Source of the DNA: Propionicimonas sp.
Lineage (GTDB): Bacteria; Actinomycetota; Actinomycetes; Propionibacteriales; Propionibacteriaceae
DNA length: 64,000 nucleotides
Reading direction: 5' to 3'
Assembly: GCA_013791955.1 (NCBI GenBank)
Contig: VMSW01000007.1
Coordinates: forward strand, 1,426,001 to 1,490,000
Under the pieces are notes generated by a model. The model saw nothing but the letters and a program-made list of their open reading frames with translations, was not told where the DNA came from and made no database searches. How positions within the stretch are numbered: position 1 is the stretch's first letter; the number at the start of each line of letters is the position of its first letter. Of this stretch, positions 1-6,813 are shown piece by piece. The position numbers and the translations under genes were made by a program.

Positions 1-322
1 GTCCTTCCAGAAGCCCGGGCGTTGCCGGTTTCGTTGCACGCAGAACGGCCCGCGTCAAGGCACGGGTCGTCGATGGCATTGGGCAAAGCGTTAGCCTACC
101 GGAAGGCCCCGAATTTCTGCAAATGACCCTGGGCACGCCGATCGCCCTCGCCCGAGAGTCGATCCAGGCGAGCTCGCAGGATCGACAGTGATCCGCGCCC
201 AACTGCCACCCGGGCCAGCTGTGTGCCCCATGATAGCCACGCCCAATGGTCCTTTTTCTACTTCAAGGTGAACGCCGACTCACCGCGACGGGCGCGTGGC
301 TCAGCTGAGAGGTCCGGACACA
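1..322. other. Left-edge region without a supported gene
   Basis: No confident gene is seen here. One plus-strand frame (frame 3) is open from the window edge to a TGA at 189-191 and could be the last ~62 codons of a gene starting outside the window, but its third-position GC is lower than in the neighbouring genes and I recognise no motif. The rest, up to the hairpin at 323, has no coding signal on either strand. Confidence 0.3.
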
Positions 323-384
323 CCTAGGGCCGGTGCCTGTAGGCAGCGGGAGGGGTTGCCGCACCTTACAGTCACCGGCCCAGG
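323..384. other. Long imperfect hairpin in intergenic DNA
   Basis: Arms GGGCCGGTG (327-335) and CACCGGCCC (373-381) pair perfectly. They are extended outward by CCT/AGG with one bulged base and inward, after one mismatch, by CTGTA (337-341) with TACAG (367-371). Inside, GGCA (342-345) can pair with TGCC (357-360). No T-run follows on either strand, so it is not a standard intrinsic terminator. It could be a structured RNA, a terminator remnant or a protein site. It lies downstream of the XRE/TPR regulator gene. Confidence 0.45.
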
Positions 385-435
385 CGGTGTACTCATCCGA
401 CGCGCTAGGGGGGCGCCGACTGGTATAAGTCCACC

Positions 436-461
436 AGACTTGACCAGTTGGTGTCAAGTCT
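436..461. repeat. Inverted repeat across the stop codon of the regulator gene
   Basis: AGACTTGAC (436-444) and GTCAAGTCT (453-461) are perfect 9-bp arms with an 8-bp spacer, and the right arm contains the regulator's stop codon (454-456). The core TTGAC/GTCAA is the same half-site that recurs in the promoter region at the other end of this gene, and another copy (TTGTCAA) follows at 463-469. It may be a weak terminator hairpin, or a second binding site for the regulator. Confidence 0.5.
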
Positions 462-1710
462 TTGTCAACGTTTCTTCCTCGGAATCTCCGAAACTCTGTC
501 GCCAGGCCTTTACCGCGGCCCGCATCCGGCCCTCATGCTCAAGCGACTCAGCCGCGCCTCGGAACTGGGCGCGGGCCTCTGGCTCGCGTCCAAGGGCCAG
601 CAGAGCTTCAGCCCGCAACAACTCGGTGTTGCTACGAGACAGTGCCGTCGCGCCCATTACCGGATCGACCAGCACCTCAGAGGTGATCCGCAGCGCCTCC
701 ACCGGATCCCCGGTACGCAATGCGAGCTGCGCCTCTACCTGCCGTAGTTCGACCAGGTCGTAGGTGTTGCCAAGGATCTCCAAGCCCAGGGCCGCGGTAC
801 GAACCAACTGCGGCACCCCGTCCACAATGCCCGCACTCAGCAGGCAACTGGCCGCCGACCGATGGAACCGTGACCAAAGGCGCAGGTCGCGGCGAGCATC
901 CAGCAACTCCTTGGCCTCCCGGTGATGGGCGATACCTGAAGCCGCGTCGCCAGCCGCGAACTCCGCGGTGCCGATGGCCCAAGCGATCATTCCGCGGGAG
1001 TGATCGGAGGTCAGTTGCGGGGCCAATTCGGCGAGTCGGCGAAGGTAGCGGCTACTCTCGTCAGGCGAGTGACCTGCCTCCGACATGGCGCTGACTAGGG
1101 ACATTAATGCCTCGGCCGCAATAATCGGTGGCGCACTCGAGGAGGCCTCTACTGCCCGCGCCCCGTAGGCAACGGCCCAACCGAGATGGTCAGCGGCACG
1201 GTGGGAGATGGACGCCAGAGACAACGCCTGGGAACGCGCTACCGCAAACCGACGGGCGGTTGGGTGTTCAGCCAACCGCTCGGCAAGGTCAGCGGCGTCG
1301 GCGAACTCGCCCGAGGCGAACAACGCCTGCGCCATCACATAGCGCGATTCCCACTCACGGCCCAGATCGCCAGCCGCAACTGCAGCCTCGGCCGCCTGCT
1401 TGGCATGCCGCAGCGCTGCGTCCCAGTCGTGGTCTGACCATGCTCGCTCAGCTACCAGGAGGTCTTCGATGGGGTCACGGATGGCTTGGATGCCATCGAC
1501 CTTGCCGGTGACACCCCACTCCAGCAGCGACACTCCCAGTCGACGAGACACAAAGTCGAGGACTTCAGGGGTCGCTACTCGGCGTCCGCTCTCCAGATGG
1601 GAGATGTAGCTGCCCGAATACTTGCCGTCACCAAGCTCCACCTGCGACAGGCCCTTCTTCCGGCGGGCTTCACGGAGCAATGCACCGAACTCAACCGCAC
1701 TCGTGTCCAC
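454..1710 (-). CDS. XRE-family helix-turn-helix regulator with C-terminal TPR-like helical domain
   Basis: A 418-residue predicted cytoplasmic transcription factor. Residues ~8-62 form a Cro/C1-type HTH (GLSQVELGDGKYSGSYISHL, then ESGRR). The remaining ~340 residues are Ala/Leu-rich amphipathic helices of the TPR type seen in RRNPP regulators such as PlcR, Rgg and NprR, where this domain binds a short peptide. I place the start at GTG 1710 because AGAGAGG lies 9 bases upstream. An in-frame TTG at 1731 would add seven residues, but its TTGACA looks like an operator half-site. It is divergent from a small secreted peptide gene, with 116 bp between the two starts, full of TGTCAA/TTGACA half-sites. 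Peptide sensing is inferred from architecture and context. Confidence 0.85.
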   Translation of the reverse strand: MDTSAVEFGALLREARRKKGLSQVELGDGKYSGSYISHLESGRRVATPEVLDFVSRRLGVSLLEWGVTGKVDGIQAIRDPIEDLLVAERAWSDHDWDAALRHAKQAAEAAVAAGDLGREWESRYVMAQALFASGEFADAADLAERLAEHPTARRFAVARSQALSLASISHRAADHLGWAVAYGARAVEASSSAPPIIAAEALMSLVSAMSEAGHSPDESSRYLRRLAELAPQLTSDHSRGMIAWAIGTAEFAAGDAASGIAHHREAKELLDARRDLRLWSRFHRSAASCLLSAGIVDGVPQLVRTAALGLEILGNTYDLVELRQVEAQLALRTGDPVEALRITSEVLVDPVMGATALSRSNTELLRAEALLALGREPEARAQFRGAAESLEHEGRMRAAVKAWRQSFGDSEEETLTKT

Positions 1711-1750
1711 GCTACGCGACCTCTCTGTCAATTTTCTGGTCCATCAAATC

Positions 1751-1788
1751 TGTCAAATCTTGACAAACTAGTCAAGCTTGACTAACTT
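1751..1788 (+). promoter_or_regulatory. Promoter of the small peptide gene with operator palindromes
   Basis: A consensus -35 TTGACA (1760-1765) and a -10 TAACTT (1783-1788) are separated by exactly 17 bp. A 16-bp perfect palindrome, TAGTCAAGCTTGACTA (1769-1784), fills the spacer and touches the -10. A second inverted repeat, TGTCAA-ATC-TTGACA (1751-1765), covers the -35. More half-sites lie at 1726-1731 (TGTCAA), 1790-1795 (TAGTCA) and 1803-1807 (GTCAA). A repressor bound here would block RNA polymerase. The divergent XRE/TPR protein is the obvious candidate. Confidence 0.8.
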
Positions 1789-1826
1789 CTAGTCATCGAG
1801 CCAGTCAAGAGAGAGGCTTTGGAGCC

Positions 1827-1988
1827 ATGAACTTCCGCAGGATCATCGCTACCGTAACTATCACCGGCGCCATCATGGCCCTTCCTATCACTTTGGTCGC
1901 TTCCAACGGCATGAGCGCCGGCGGAGTAGGCGGCACTTCCAAGATCATCACCATCCAGGGTGGACAGGGCAACTGGCCCCTGAAGTGA
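1827..1988 (+). CDS. Small secreted peptide precursor, possible signalling peptide
   Basis: A 53-codon ORF with ATG at 1827, GGAG just upstream (1821-1824) and TGA at 1986-1988. The product has a short basic start (MNFRR), a hydrophobic stretch of ~20 residues (IIATVTITGAIMALPITLVA) and possible signal peptidase sites after Ala25 (LVA) or Ala31 (MSA). The tail is Gly-rich and ends SKIITIQGGQGNWPLK. It has its own strong promoter and a hairpin terminator ~55 bp downstream, so it is a dedicated single-gene unit. I do not recognise a family. Its place next to a TPR regulator suggests a pheromone-type pro-peptide; a bacteriocin-like or stress peptide is the alternative. Confidence 0.7.
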   Translation: MNFRRIIATVTITGAIMALPITLVASNGMSAGGVGGTSKIITIQGGQGNWPLK

Positions 1989-2043
1989 CCCAGGTCGCGT
2001 TGTACTCGCTCTCCCCTAGCTAACAACACACCACCTCCAGAAG

Positions 2044-2086
2044 AACAGGAATGGCGAGTGCCCCACCGGCACTCGCCACTCCTGTT
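2044..2086 (+). terminator. Hairpin terminator after the small peptide gene
   Basis: TGGCGAGTGCC (2052-2062) pairs with GGCACTCGCCA (2068-2078) around a 5-base loop. The stem is lengthened by AACAGGA (2044-2050) with TCCTGTT (2080-2086) beyond one A/C mismatch. No clear T-run follows. Confidence 0.7.
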
Positions 2087-2131
2087 CCCAGACCCGACCG
2101 AGGTCCGCCAACCTCAGCCCAGGTCATTCAA

Positions 2132-2173
2132 ACCACAAGCGGCGGCAACCAACTGGTTGCCGCCGCTTGTGGT
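2132..2173 (-). terminator. Terminator of the rplJ-rplL transcript
   Basis: A perfect 20-bp inverted repeat with a 2-bp centre (arms 2132-2151 and 2154-2173, starting ACCACAAGCGGCGG) lies 15 bp beyond the rplL stop. On the minus strand it is followed by TTTGAATG. Confidence 0.85.
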
Positions 2174-2188
2174 GTGTTCAGCAGTGAG

Positions 2189-2578
2189 TCACTTGACGCT
2201 GACCGCAGCGCCAGCGGCCTCGAGGGCCTCCTTGGCCTTGGCAGCAGCTTCGCGGGTGACCTTCTCCAGCACGGCCTTCGGCGCAGCCTCGACCAGGGCC
2301 TTGGCCTCGGCCAGACCCAAGTTGGTCAGCGAGCGGACCTCCTTGATGACCTGGATCTTCTTGTCGCCAACGGAATCGAGGATCACGTCGACCTCGTTCG
2401 ACTCTTCTTCGGCCTCAGCGGCCTCAGCGGCCGGAGCGGCAGCGGCGGCCACGGCCACCGGAGCAGCGGCGGTTACGCCGAAGGTCTCTTCGAACAGCTT
2501 CACGAACTCGGAGAGTTCGATCAGGGTCATCTCCTTGAAAGCCTCAAGGAGCTCGTCAGTGGTGAGCTTCTTCGCCAT
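2189..2578 (-). CDS. rplL: 50S ribosomal protein L7/L12
   Basis: A 129-residue protein of the ribosomal stalk, where it forms dimers on L10 and recruits and activates translation GTPases. Residues 1-~33 are the dimerisation domain ([19 protein letters not shown]). A flexible Ala/Val-rich hinge follows at ~38-55, then an acidic linker and the conserved C-terminal globular domain containing [12 protein letters not shown] and [11 protein letters not shown]. Length and order match the family. It is the last gene of the rplJ-rplL pair, 17 bp after rplJ, and a strong hairpin terminator follows. Confidence 0.98.
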   Translation of the reverse strand: MAKKLTTDELLEAFKEMTLIELSEFVKLFEETFGVTAAAPVAVAAAAAPAAEAAEAEEESNEVDVILDSVGDKKIQVIKEVRSLTNLGLAEAKALVEAAPKAVLEKVTREAAAKAKEALEAAGAAVSVK

Positions 2579-2595
2579 AGTCGGCGTCCTTTCTG

Positions 2596-3183
2596 TTATT
2601 CGGATGCAGCGTCAGCCGCGGTTGAGGTGGCCTCAGCAGCAGGCGCTGCATCGGTCGCCGGGGTTTCCCCGGCAGGCTTCTGGGACTTCAGCGCGTCTAG
2701 GACGCGAGCGGCCTGCGAAAGCGGAGCGGCGAAAAGGCCGACTGCCTTGGCAAGGTTCCCGTTCATGGCGCCAGCCATCTTGGCCAGCAACACCTCTCGG
2801 GACTCAAGATCGGCAAGCTTCTTGACCGCATCGGCGTCGAGGACACGACCGTCCATGACACCGCCCTTGATCACCAGAAGCGGGTGTGCCTTGGCGAAGT
2901 CACGAAGACCCTTAGCCACGGTGGCAACGTCACCGCGAATGAAGGCGATCGCCGTCGGACCGGTGAGAGACTCATCCAGGCCGTCAATGCCCGCTTCGCG
3001 GGCGGCGATCGTGGTCAGCGTGTTCTTCGTCACGGCGTAGGTGGCGTCCGCACCAAGGGACCTGCGTAGTTCCTTCAGGTCCTTAACGGTGAGTCCGCGA
3101 TACTCGGTCAGCACAGCGGCAGCGGCGGTGTTGAACGCTTCGGTCAACTCCGCAACGGCGGCTGTCTTGTCCGGCCTCGCCAT
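2596..3183 (-). CDS. rplJ: 50S ribosomal protein L10
   Basis: A 195-residue protein that anchors L7/L12 dimers to 23S rRNA at the stalk base and, in the L10(L12) complex, represses its own mRNA. The start [10 protein letters not shown] at 3183 is chosen because AAGGAG precedes it by five bases; an in-frame ATG five codons upstream lacks this. The [19 protein letters not shown] segment is typical of the N-terminal RNA-binding domain. The C-terminal tail is Ala/Pro/Thr-rich and acidic, longer than in E. coli (165 residues), as is common in actinobacteria. Confidence 0.97.
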   Translation of the reverse strand: MARPDKTAAVAELTEAFNTAAAAVLTEYRGLTVKDLKELRRSLGADATYAVTKNTLTTIAAREAGIDGLDESLTGPTAIAFIRGDVATVAKGLRDFAKAHPLLVIKGGVMDGRVLDADAVKKLADLESREVLLAKMAGAMNGNLAKAVGLFAAPLSQAARVLDALKSQKPAGETPATDAAPAAEATSTAADAASE

Positions 3184-3300
3184 GGGTCTCCTTCCCACTT
3201 CTCTTCGTAGCGCCGAAGATCACTGGCAAGAAAAAACCCCGGTGCGCGCAGGCTGACCGGGGATAGTTCCGAGGAACTCATCGAGATCACCTACGCGGGG
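3184..3300 (-). ncRNA. rplJ leader (L10-type autoregulatory leader) with attenuator
   Basis: The ~115 bases before rplJ contain an intrinsic-terminator shape read on the minus strand: CCCCGGT (3262-3256) pairs with ACCGGGG (3243-3237), followed by six T's (A's at 3231-3236). This lies upstream of the coding region and so can act as an attenuator. rplJ-rplL leaders of many bacteria bind L10(L12) protein. The placement fits that class, but I have not matched the kink-turn consensus base by base. Confidence 0.65.
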
Positions 3301-3354
3301 TTTGCCGGCCCTGATAACTCAGGACCGCACCAGCGGTCTTCGGCTTCGTGCAGT

Positions 3355-3873
3355 CTACGCGCCTGGCTCCCCCGCCTCCAAATCGGCGAAACCGAGCCGC
3401 CGATAGAGCCGCTCGGCGTCAGCGGGGGCGCCATAGCCGGTCCGCAGCGCCAGCCTCTCAAAGCCGGCCATCTTGAGCCGCGAGGCGGAATTGGCCAACA
3501 AAGCGGTAGCGATGCCCTTCCCGCGGTGTTCTGGGTGGACGAACAACCCGATGACGCAGGGATGCTCCACCTGCAGATCCCAAATCGAGCGCTCGACCAC
3601 CTGAAGCGAACCGACAACCAGCCCATCCAGCAATGCCGTAGGTGAGGCGCCTGGCAACATCTGGCCGTGGTCGCCCTTCAGCCTCGCCTTTAGCTGTGCC
3701 TTGGCCTCCGCCAGCGTGAGGGTGGCGTGCCCGGGTGAGCAAGCTGCGAAGTAGCACTCAGCCAGTCCCACATAGTTCGCGGTGGCGAAGGCAGCCAATT
3801 TCAGGCCCGCCACCGTTCCACCGGCATCGGCCAACTCGGGCACCCCAGCGATCAGAATCCTGCTCACACCCAT
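3355..3873 (-). CDS. GNAT-family N-acetyltransferase
   Basis: About 172 residues with a GNAT fold. The acetyl-CoA binding motif A is visible as FVHPEHRGKGIATALLANSA (R/Q-x-x-G-x-G/A), followed by the β5-α4 segment AERLYRRLGF. The substrate is unknown. Three starts are possible. ATG 3900 has no good ribosome site. ATG 3873 is only three bases from AAAGG. GTG 3867 has AAAGG at seven bases and may be the true one. It sits between the rplA terminator and the rplJ leader on the same strand, a place often taken by unrelated genes in actinobacteria. Confidence 0.85.
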   Translation of the reverse strand: MGVSRILIAGVPELADAGGTVAGLKLAAFATANYVGLAECYFAACSPGHATLTLAEAKAQLKARLKGDHGQMLPGASPTALLDGLVVGSLQVVERSIWDLQVEHPCVIGLFVHPEHRGKGIATALLANSASRLKMAGFERLALRTGYGAPADAERLYRRLGFADLEAGEPGA

Positions 3874-3955
3874 CCACCTTTCTGCCGGTGGCATTCTCAC
3901 CCACTGCCGGCGGCCCCAGCGCAGCGGACCAGGGTCGTAACCAGCGGGTAATGCA

Positions 3956-3986
3956 AAGCCGGCCCGTGCAGAGCACGGGCCGGCTT
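3956..3986 (-). terminator. Terminator of the rplK-rplA transcript
   Basis: AAGCCGGCCCGTGC (3956-3969) and GCACGGGCCGGCTT (3973-3986) are perfect 14-bp arms with a 3-base loop, 18 bp after the rplA stop. The minus-strand read ends in TTT. Confidence 0.88.
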
Positions 3987-4004
3987 CAACAAATCAATAT
4001 CTGA

Positions 4005-4703
4005 TCACTCGGCAGGCTTGGTACGCGTGGGATCGACAGGCACGCCGGGGCCCATGGTCGAAGACACGGTCAGCTTCCTGAGGTAGCGACCCTTCGACGC
4101 ACTCGGCTTGAGCCGAAGCACCTCGTCAAGGGCGGCAAAGTAGTTCTCCGCGAGCTGCTGCTCGCTGAAAGACGCCTTACCGATGATGAAGTGCAGGTTG
4201 GCGTGGCGATCCACCCGGAACTCGATCTTGCCACCCTTGATTTCGGTGACGGCCTTGGTCACGTCCATGGTGACGGTGCCGGTCTTCGGGTTCGGCATCA
4301 GGCCGCGCGGACCGAGGACTCGGCCCAAGCGGCCGACCTTGCCCATCAGATCCGGGGTTGCCACGACAGCGTCGAAATCCAGGTAACCCTTGGCTACCTT
4401 GTCGATCAGCTCATCGTCGCCAACCTCGTCCGCCCCTGCAGCGAGCGCCTCGCTGGCCTTCTCACCGGTGGCGAAGACCAGGACCCGAGCGGTCTTGCCA
4501 GTGCCGTTGGGAAGGTTGACGGTGCCGCGCACCATCTGATCGGCCTTGCGGGGGTCGACGCCCAGGCGCATCGCAACCTCGACGGTCTCGTCGAACTTGG
4601 CCGAGGCGCCCGCCTTCATCAGGCCAAGTGCGGCCTCGGGGCTGTAGAGCTGGTCGGCGTCGATGGTCTCTGCGGCGGCGTTATATGCCTTGCTTCGCTT
4701 CAT
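4005..4703 (-). CDS. rplA: 50S ribosomal protein L1
   Basis: A 232-residue protein of the mobile L1 stalk, which binds 23S rRNA and helps release deacylated tRNA. The signature [20 protein letters not shown] is complete, followed by [10 protein letters not shown] and the [14 protein letters not shown] strand. Length is standard (about 230). It follows rplK by 87 bp in the same direction and is followed by a strong hairpin terminator. In other bacteria L1 also represses its own operon; no target site was identified here. Confidence 0.98.
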   Translation of the reverse strand: MKRSKAYNAAAETIDADQLYSPEAALGLMKAGASAKFDETVEVAMRLGVDPRKADQMVRGTVNLPNGTGKTARVLVFATGEKASEALAAGADEVGDDELIDKVAKGYLDFDAVVATPDLMGKVGRLGRVLGPRGLMPNPKTGTVTMDVTKAVTEIKGGKIEFRVDRHANLHFIIGKASFSEQQLAENYFAALDEVLRLKPSASKGRYLRKLTVSSTMGPGVPVDPTRTKPAE

Positions 4704-4790
4704 GCTGGTCTCCTTCGTCTGCGGCCCTCATATGGGCCGGGTGCCAGGTGTGGTGCGGGCGGATGCCCTCCCACGGTGTCTTGGTTTTGG

Positions 4791-5222
4791 TCAGCCCTCG
4801 ACCGTCACGCCCATAGAACGAGCGGTGCCAGCCACGATCTTCATGGCCGCATCGACGTCATTGGCATTCAGGTCAGGCATCTTGGTCGTGGCGATCTCGC
4901 GCACCTGCGCGGAAGTGATCGAGCCCACGAAGTCCTTGTGCGGACGGGCCGAGCCACTCTTCAGGCCAGCAGCCTTCTTGATCATCTCCGCAGCCGGCGG
5001 GGTCTTGGTGATGAAGCTGAACGTGCGGTCTTCGTAGATGGTGATCTCGACCGGGATCACGTTGCCACGCATGGGCTCGGTCTCGGCGTTGTACCGCTTG
5101 CAGAACTCCATGATGTTCACGCCATGCGGACCGAGAGCGGTACCGACCGGCGGAGCAGGAGTTGCCGCACCCGCGTTCAAGGCCACCTTGACGATCGCGG
5201 CTACCTTCTTCTTGGGAGGCAT
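4791..5222 (-). CDS. rplK: 50S ribosomal protein L11
   Basis: A 143-residue protein of the GTPase-associated centre and the thiostrepton site. The start [12 protein letters not shown] at 5222 gives the usual length; an upstream in-frame start at 5279 would add 19 atypical residues. The Pro-rich N-terminal loop ([19 protein letters not shown]) and the C-terminal RNA-binding domain ([17 protein letters not shown]) are present. nusG lies 65 bp upstream, the usual order. Confidence 0.97.
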   Translation of the reverse strand: MPPKKKVAAIVKVALNAGAATPAPPVGTALGPHGVNIMEFCKRYNAETEPMRGNVIPVEITIYEDRTFSFITKTPPAAEMIKKAAGLKSGSARPHKDFVGSITSAQVREIATTKMPDLNANDVDAAMKIVAGTARSMGVTVEG

Positions 5223-5287
5223 TCTGATTGGGTCCTTCTGGTTGGATGGTTCTGCCGTCCGGCCGGCGGCCGGCGGCACTGCGAGGC

Positions 5288-6118
5288 TTAGACCCGCTGG
5301 ATCTGGCCGAGAGTCAGATCGACCGGGGTCTCCCGGCCGAGGATCTCGACCAGCGCCTTGAGGCGTTGGCTGTTCGCATTGATTTCGGTGATGGTCGCAT
5401 GCACTCCAGCGAACGGGCCCTGGACCACCATCACCGAATCCCCGACGTTGAAGTCGGCGATTTCGATCTTCTTTGCGCGGCTCTTGCCGCCACCTGTGGA
5501 AGCTGCCGCAGCCCGGGCCAGAGCGGCCGGGGCAAGCATCTTCTCAACTTCATCCAGGCTCAGCGGCACTGGGGAACTGGCGTGCGCCACGAACCCGGTG
5601 ACCGATGGCGTGTGCCGCACTGCTGCCCAGGAGGCGTCGGTGAGCTCCATGCGCACCAGCACGTAGCCGGGCAGGACGGTACGAGTGACCGACTTGCGGG
5701 CACCGTTGCGAGTCTCGATGACCTCTTCGGTCGGCACGACCGCCTCGTAGATGTAGTCCTCCATGCCGAGGGTCTTGACCCGGTTGTCCAGGTTCTGCTT
5801 AACCCTGTTCTCCATGCCGGAGTAAGTGTGGATGACATACCAGTCGCCAACCTGGCTGCGGAGTTGCTGGTGCAGCTCGGCCAGCACGGCCTCGTCGTCG
5901 GCGTCCAGTTCTTCTGGCTCGGGTTCGGGCTCAGTGGCGTCTTCGGTGAGGTTTGCCAGCAGGTCAGCGTCAGTCTGAGCATCACCAGCGTCACCGAAAT
6001 CTAGGTTTAGGTCGAGATCGTCTGACTCGGCAGCCTCAGGCAAGCCAAGATCGATCTCGATGGCGTCGGCTTCGAGTTCTTCGAAGCCGCCGTCGGTCGG
6101 GGTGTTTTCGATCGTCAC
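5288..6118 (-). CDS. nusG: Transcription termination/antitermination protein NusG
   Basis: A 276-residue factor that binds RNA polymerase and couples it to Rho or the ribosome. Residues 1-~88 are a strongly acidic extension (Asp/Glu-rich) typical of actinobacterial NusG. The NGN domain starts near [19 protein letters not shown]. The KOW domain ([19 protein letters not shown]) is near the C terminus and ends with a hydrophobic strand ([11 protein letters not shown]). It lies 19 bp after secE and 65 bp before rplK. Confidence 0.97.
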   Translation of the reverse strand: MTIENTPTDGGFEELEADAIEIDLGLPEAAESDDLDLNLDFGDAGDAQTDADLLANLTEDATEPEPEPEELDADDEAVLAELHQQLRSQVGDWYVIHTYSGMENRVKQNLDNRVKTLGMEDYIYEAVVPTEEVIETRNGARKSVTRTVLPGYVLVRMELTDASWAAVRHTPSVTGFVAHASSPVPLSLDEVEKMLAPAALARAAAASTGGGKSRAKKIEIADFNVGDSVMVVQGPFAGVHATITEINANSQRLKALVEILGRETPVDLTLGQIQRV

Positions 6119-6137
6119 AGGTATTCGCTTCCTTGCC

Positions 6138-6557
6138 TCAGCCGAACAGCTTCAAAATTGCGGCACCGAAACCCAGGTCGAGCAGAGAAACGATGCCGAT
6201 CATGATCAGTACGAAGACCAACACCACTAGGAAATACTGCTGGAGTTGATCCCAAGTCGGCCAAACAACCTTCTTCAACTCACCGATGGACTCACGGGTG
6301 AACTGAACCGGCGTGGTCCGCTTGTGCTCCGGCTCGCCATCACCGGAGCGCTTCGGGGTGGCGTGGCCCTTACCGGTGCCAGCATCATCGGCATTCTTGC
6401 GGGTTGGGCGGGCACTGGCGGCGGCTTTGGCCACCTTCTCCGATTCAGTCAGGGACGCCTCATCGAGGTCTTCCAGCCCCATCTCTTCGAGCTCGGCATC
6501 GCCGAGGTGTGCGTCGTCAGGGACGTCGGCCGCGGCCCGGTCCTTTTTCTGCACCAC
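6138..6557 (-). CDS. secE: Preprotein translocase subunit SecE
   Basis: About 139 residues. It holds SecY in the SecYEG channel. The C-terminal ~60 residues carry the family: an amphipathic helix with KKVVWPTWDQLQQY followed by one membrane span (FLVVLVFVLIMIGIVSLL). The N-terminal ~75 residues are charged and low-complexity, as in other actinobacteria. The start is set at GTG 6557 because AGAGGA lies eight bases upstream and the longer reading frame would run into the tRNA-Trp gene. A second GTG at 6554 is possible. Confidence 0.93.
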   Translation of the reverse strand: MVQKKDRAAADVPDDAHLGDAELEEMGLEDLDEASLTESEKVAKAAASARPTRKNADDAGTGKGHATPKRSGDGEPEHKRTTPVQFTRESIGELKKVVWPTWDQLQQYFLVVLVFVLIMIGIVSLLDLGFGAAILKLFG

Positions 6558-6623
6558 TTCGGCAGTCCTCTTCTTTCGCTCGTCCGATGTTGCTGGCTGG
6601 TCGTCTTTCGACTCCCAACCCAG

Positions 6624-6696
<73 letters not shown>

Positions 6697-6813
6697 CAGC
6701 CAGTGACCCCTCACCTGCAGACCATGCGCTCGGGCATAGACCAGCAGAGAACGCGGCCACCAAGTACAGGATTGTACGGGTATTACGAAGGTGAGTCGAA
6801 CCGGCGCACCCGC

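Noticed and set aside
3-191. Open plus-strand frame reaching the left edge
   Set aside because: It could be a gene end, but codon use is unlike the neighbours and no motif is recognised; kept only as a note on the left-edge region.
263-457. 64-codon minus-strand frame after the regulator gene
   Set aside because: It would start with TTG, has no ribosome-binding site, no signal or membrane segment, and runs through the hairpin at 323-384.
2051-3040. Long plus-strand open frame antisense to rplL and rplJ
   Set aside because: It mirrors two certain ribosomal protein genes; long antisense frames are expected in GC-rich genes and the product has no recognisable domain.
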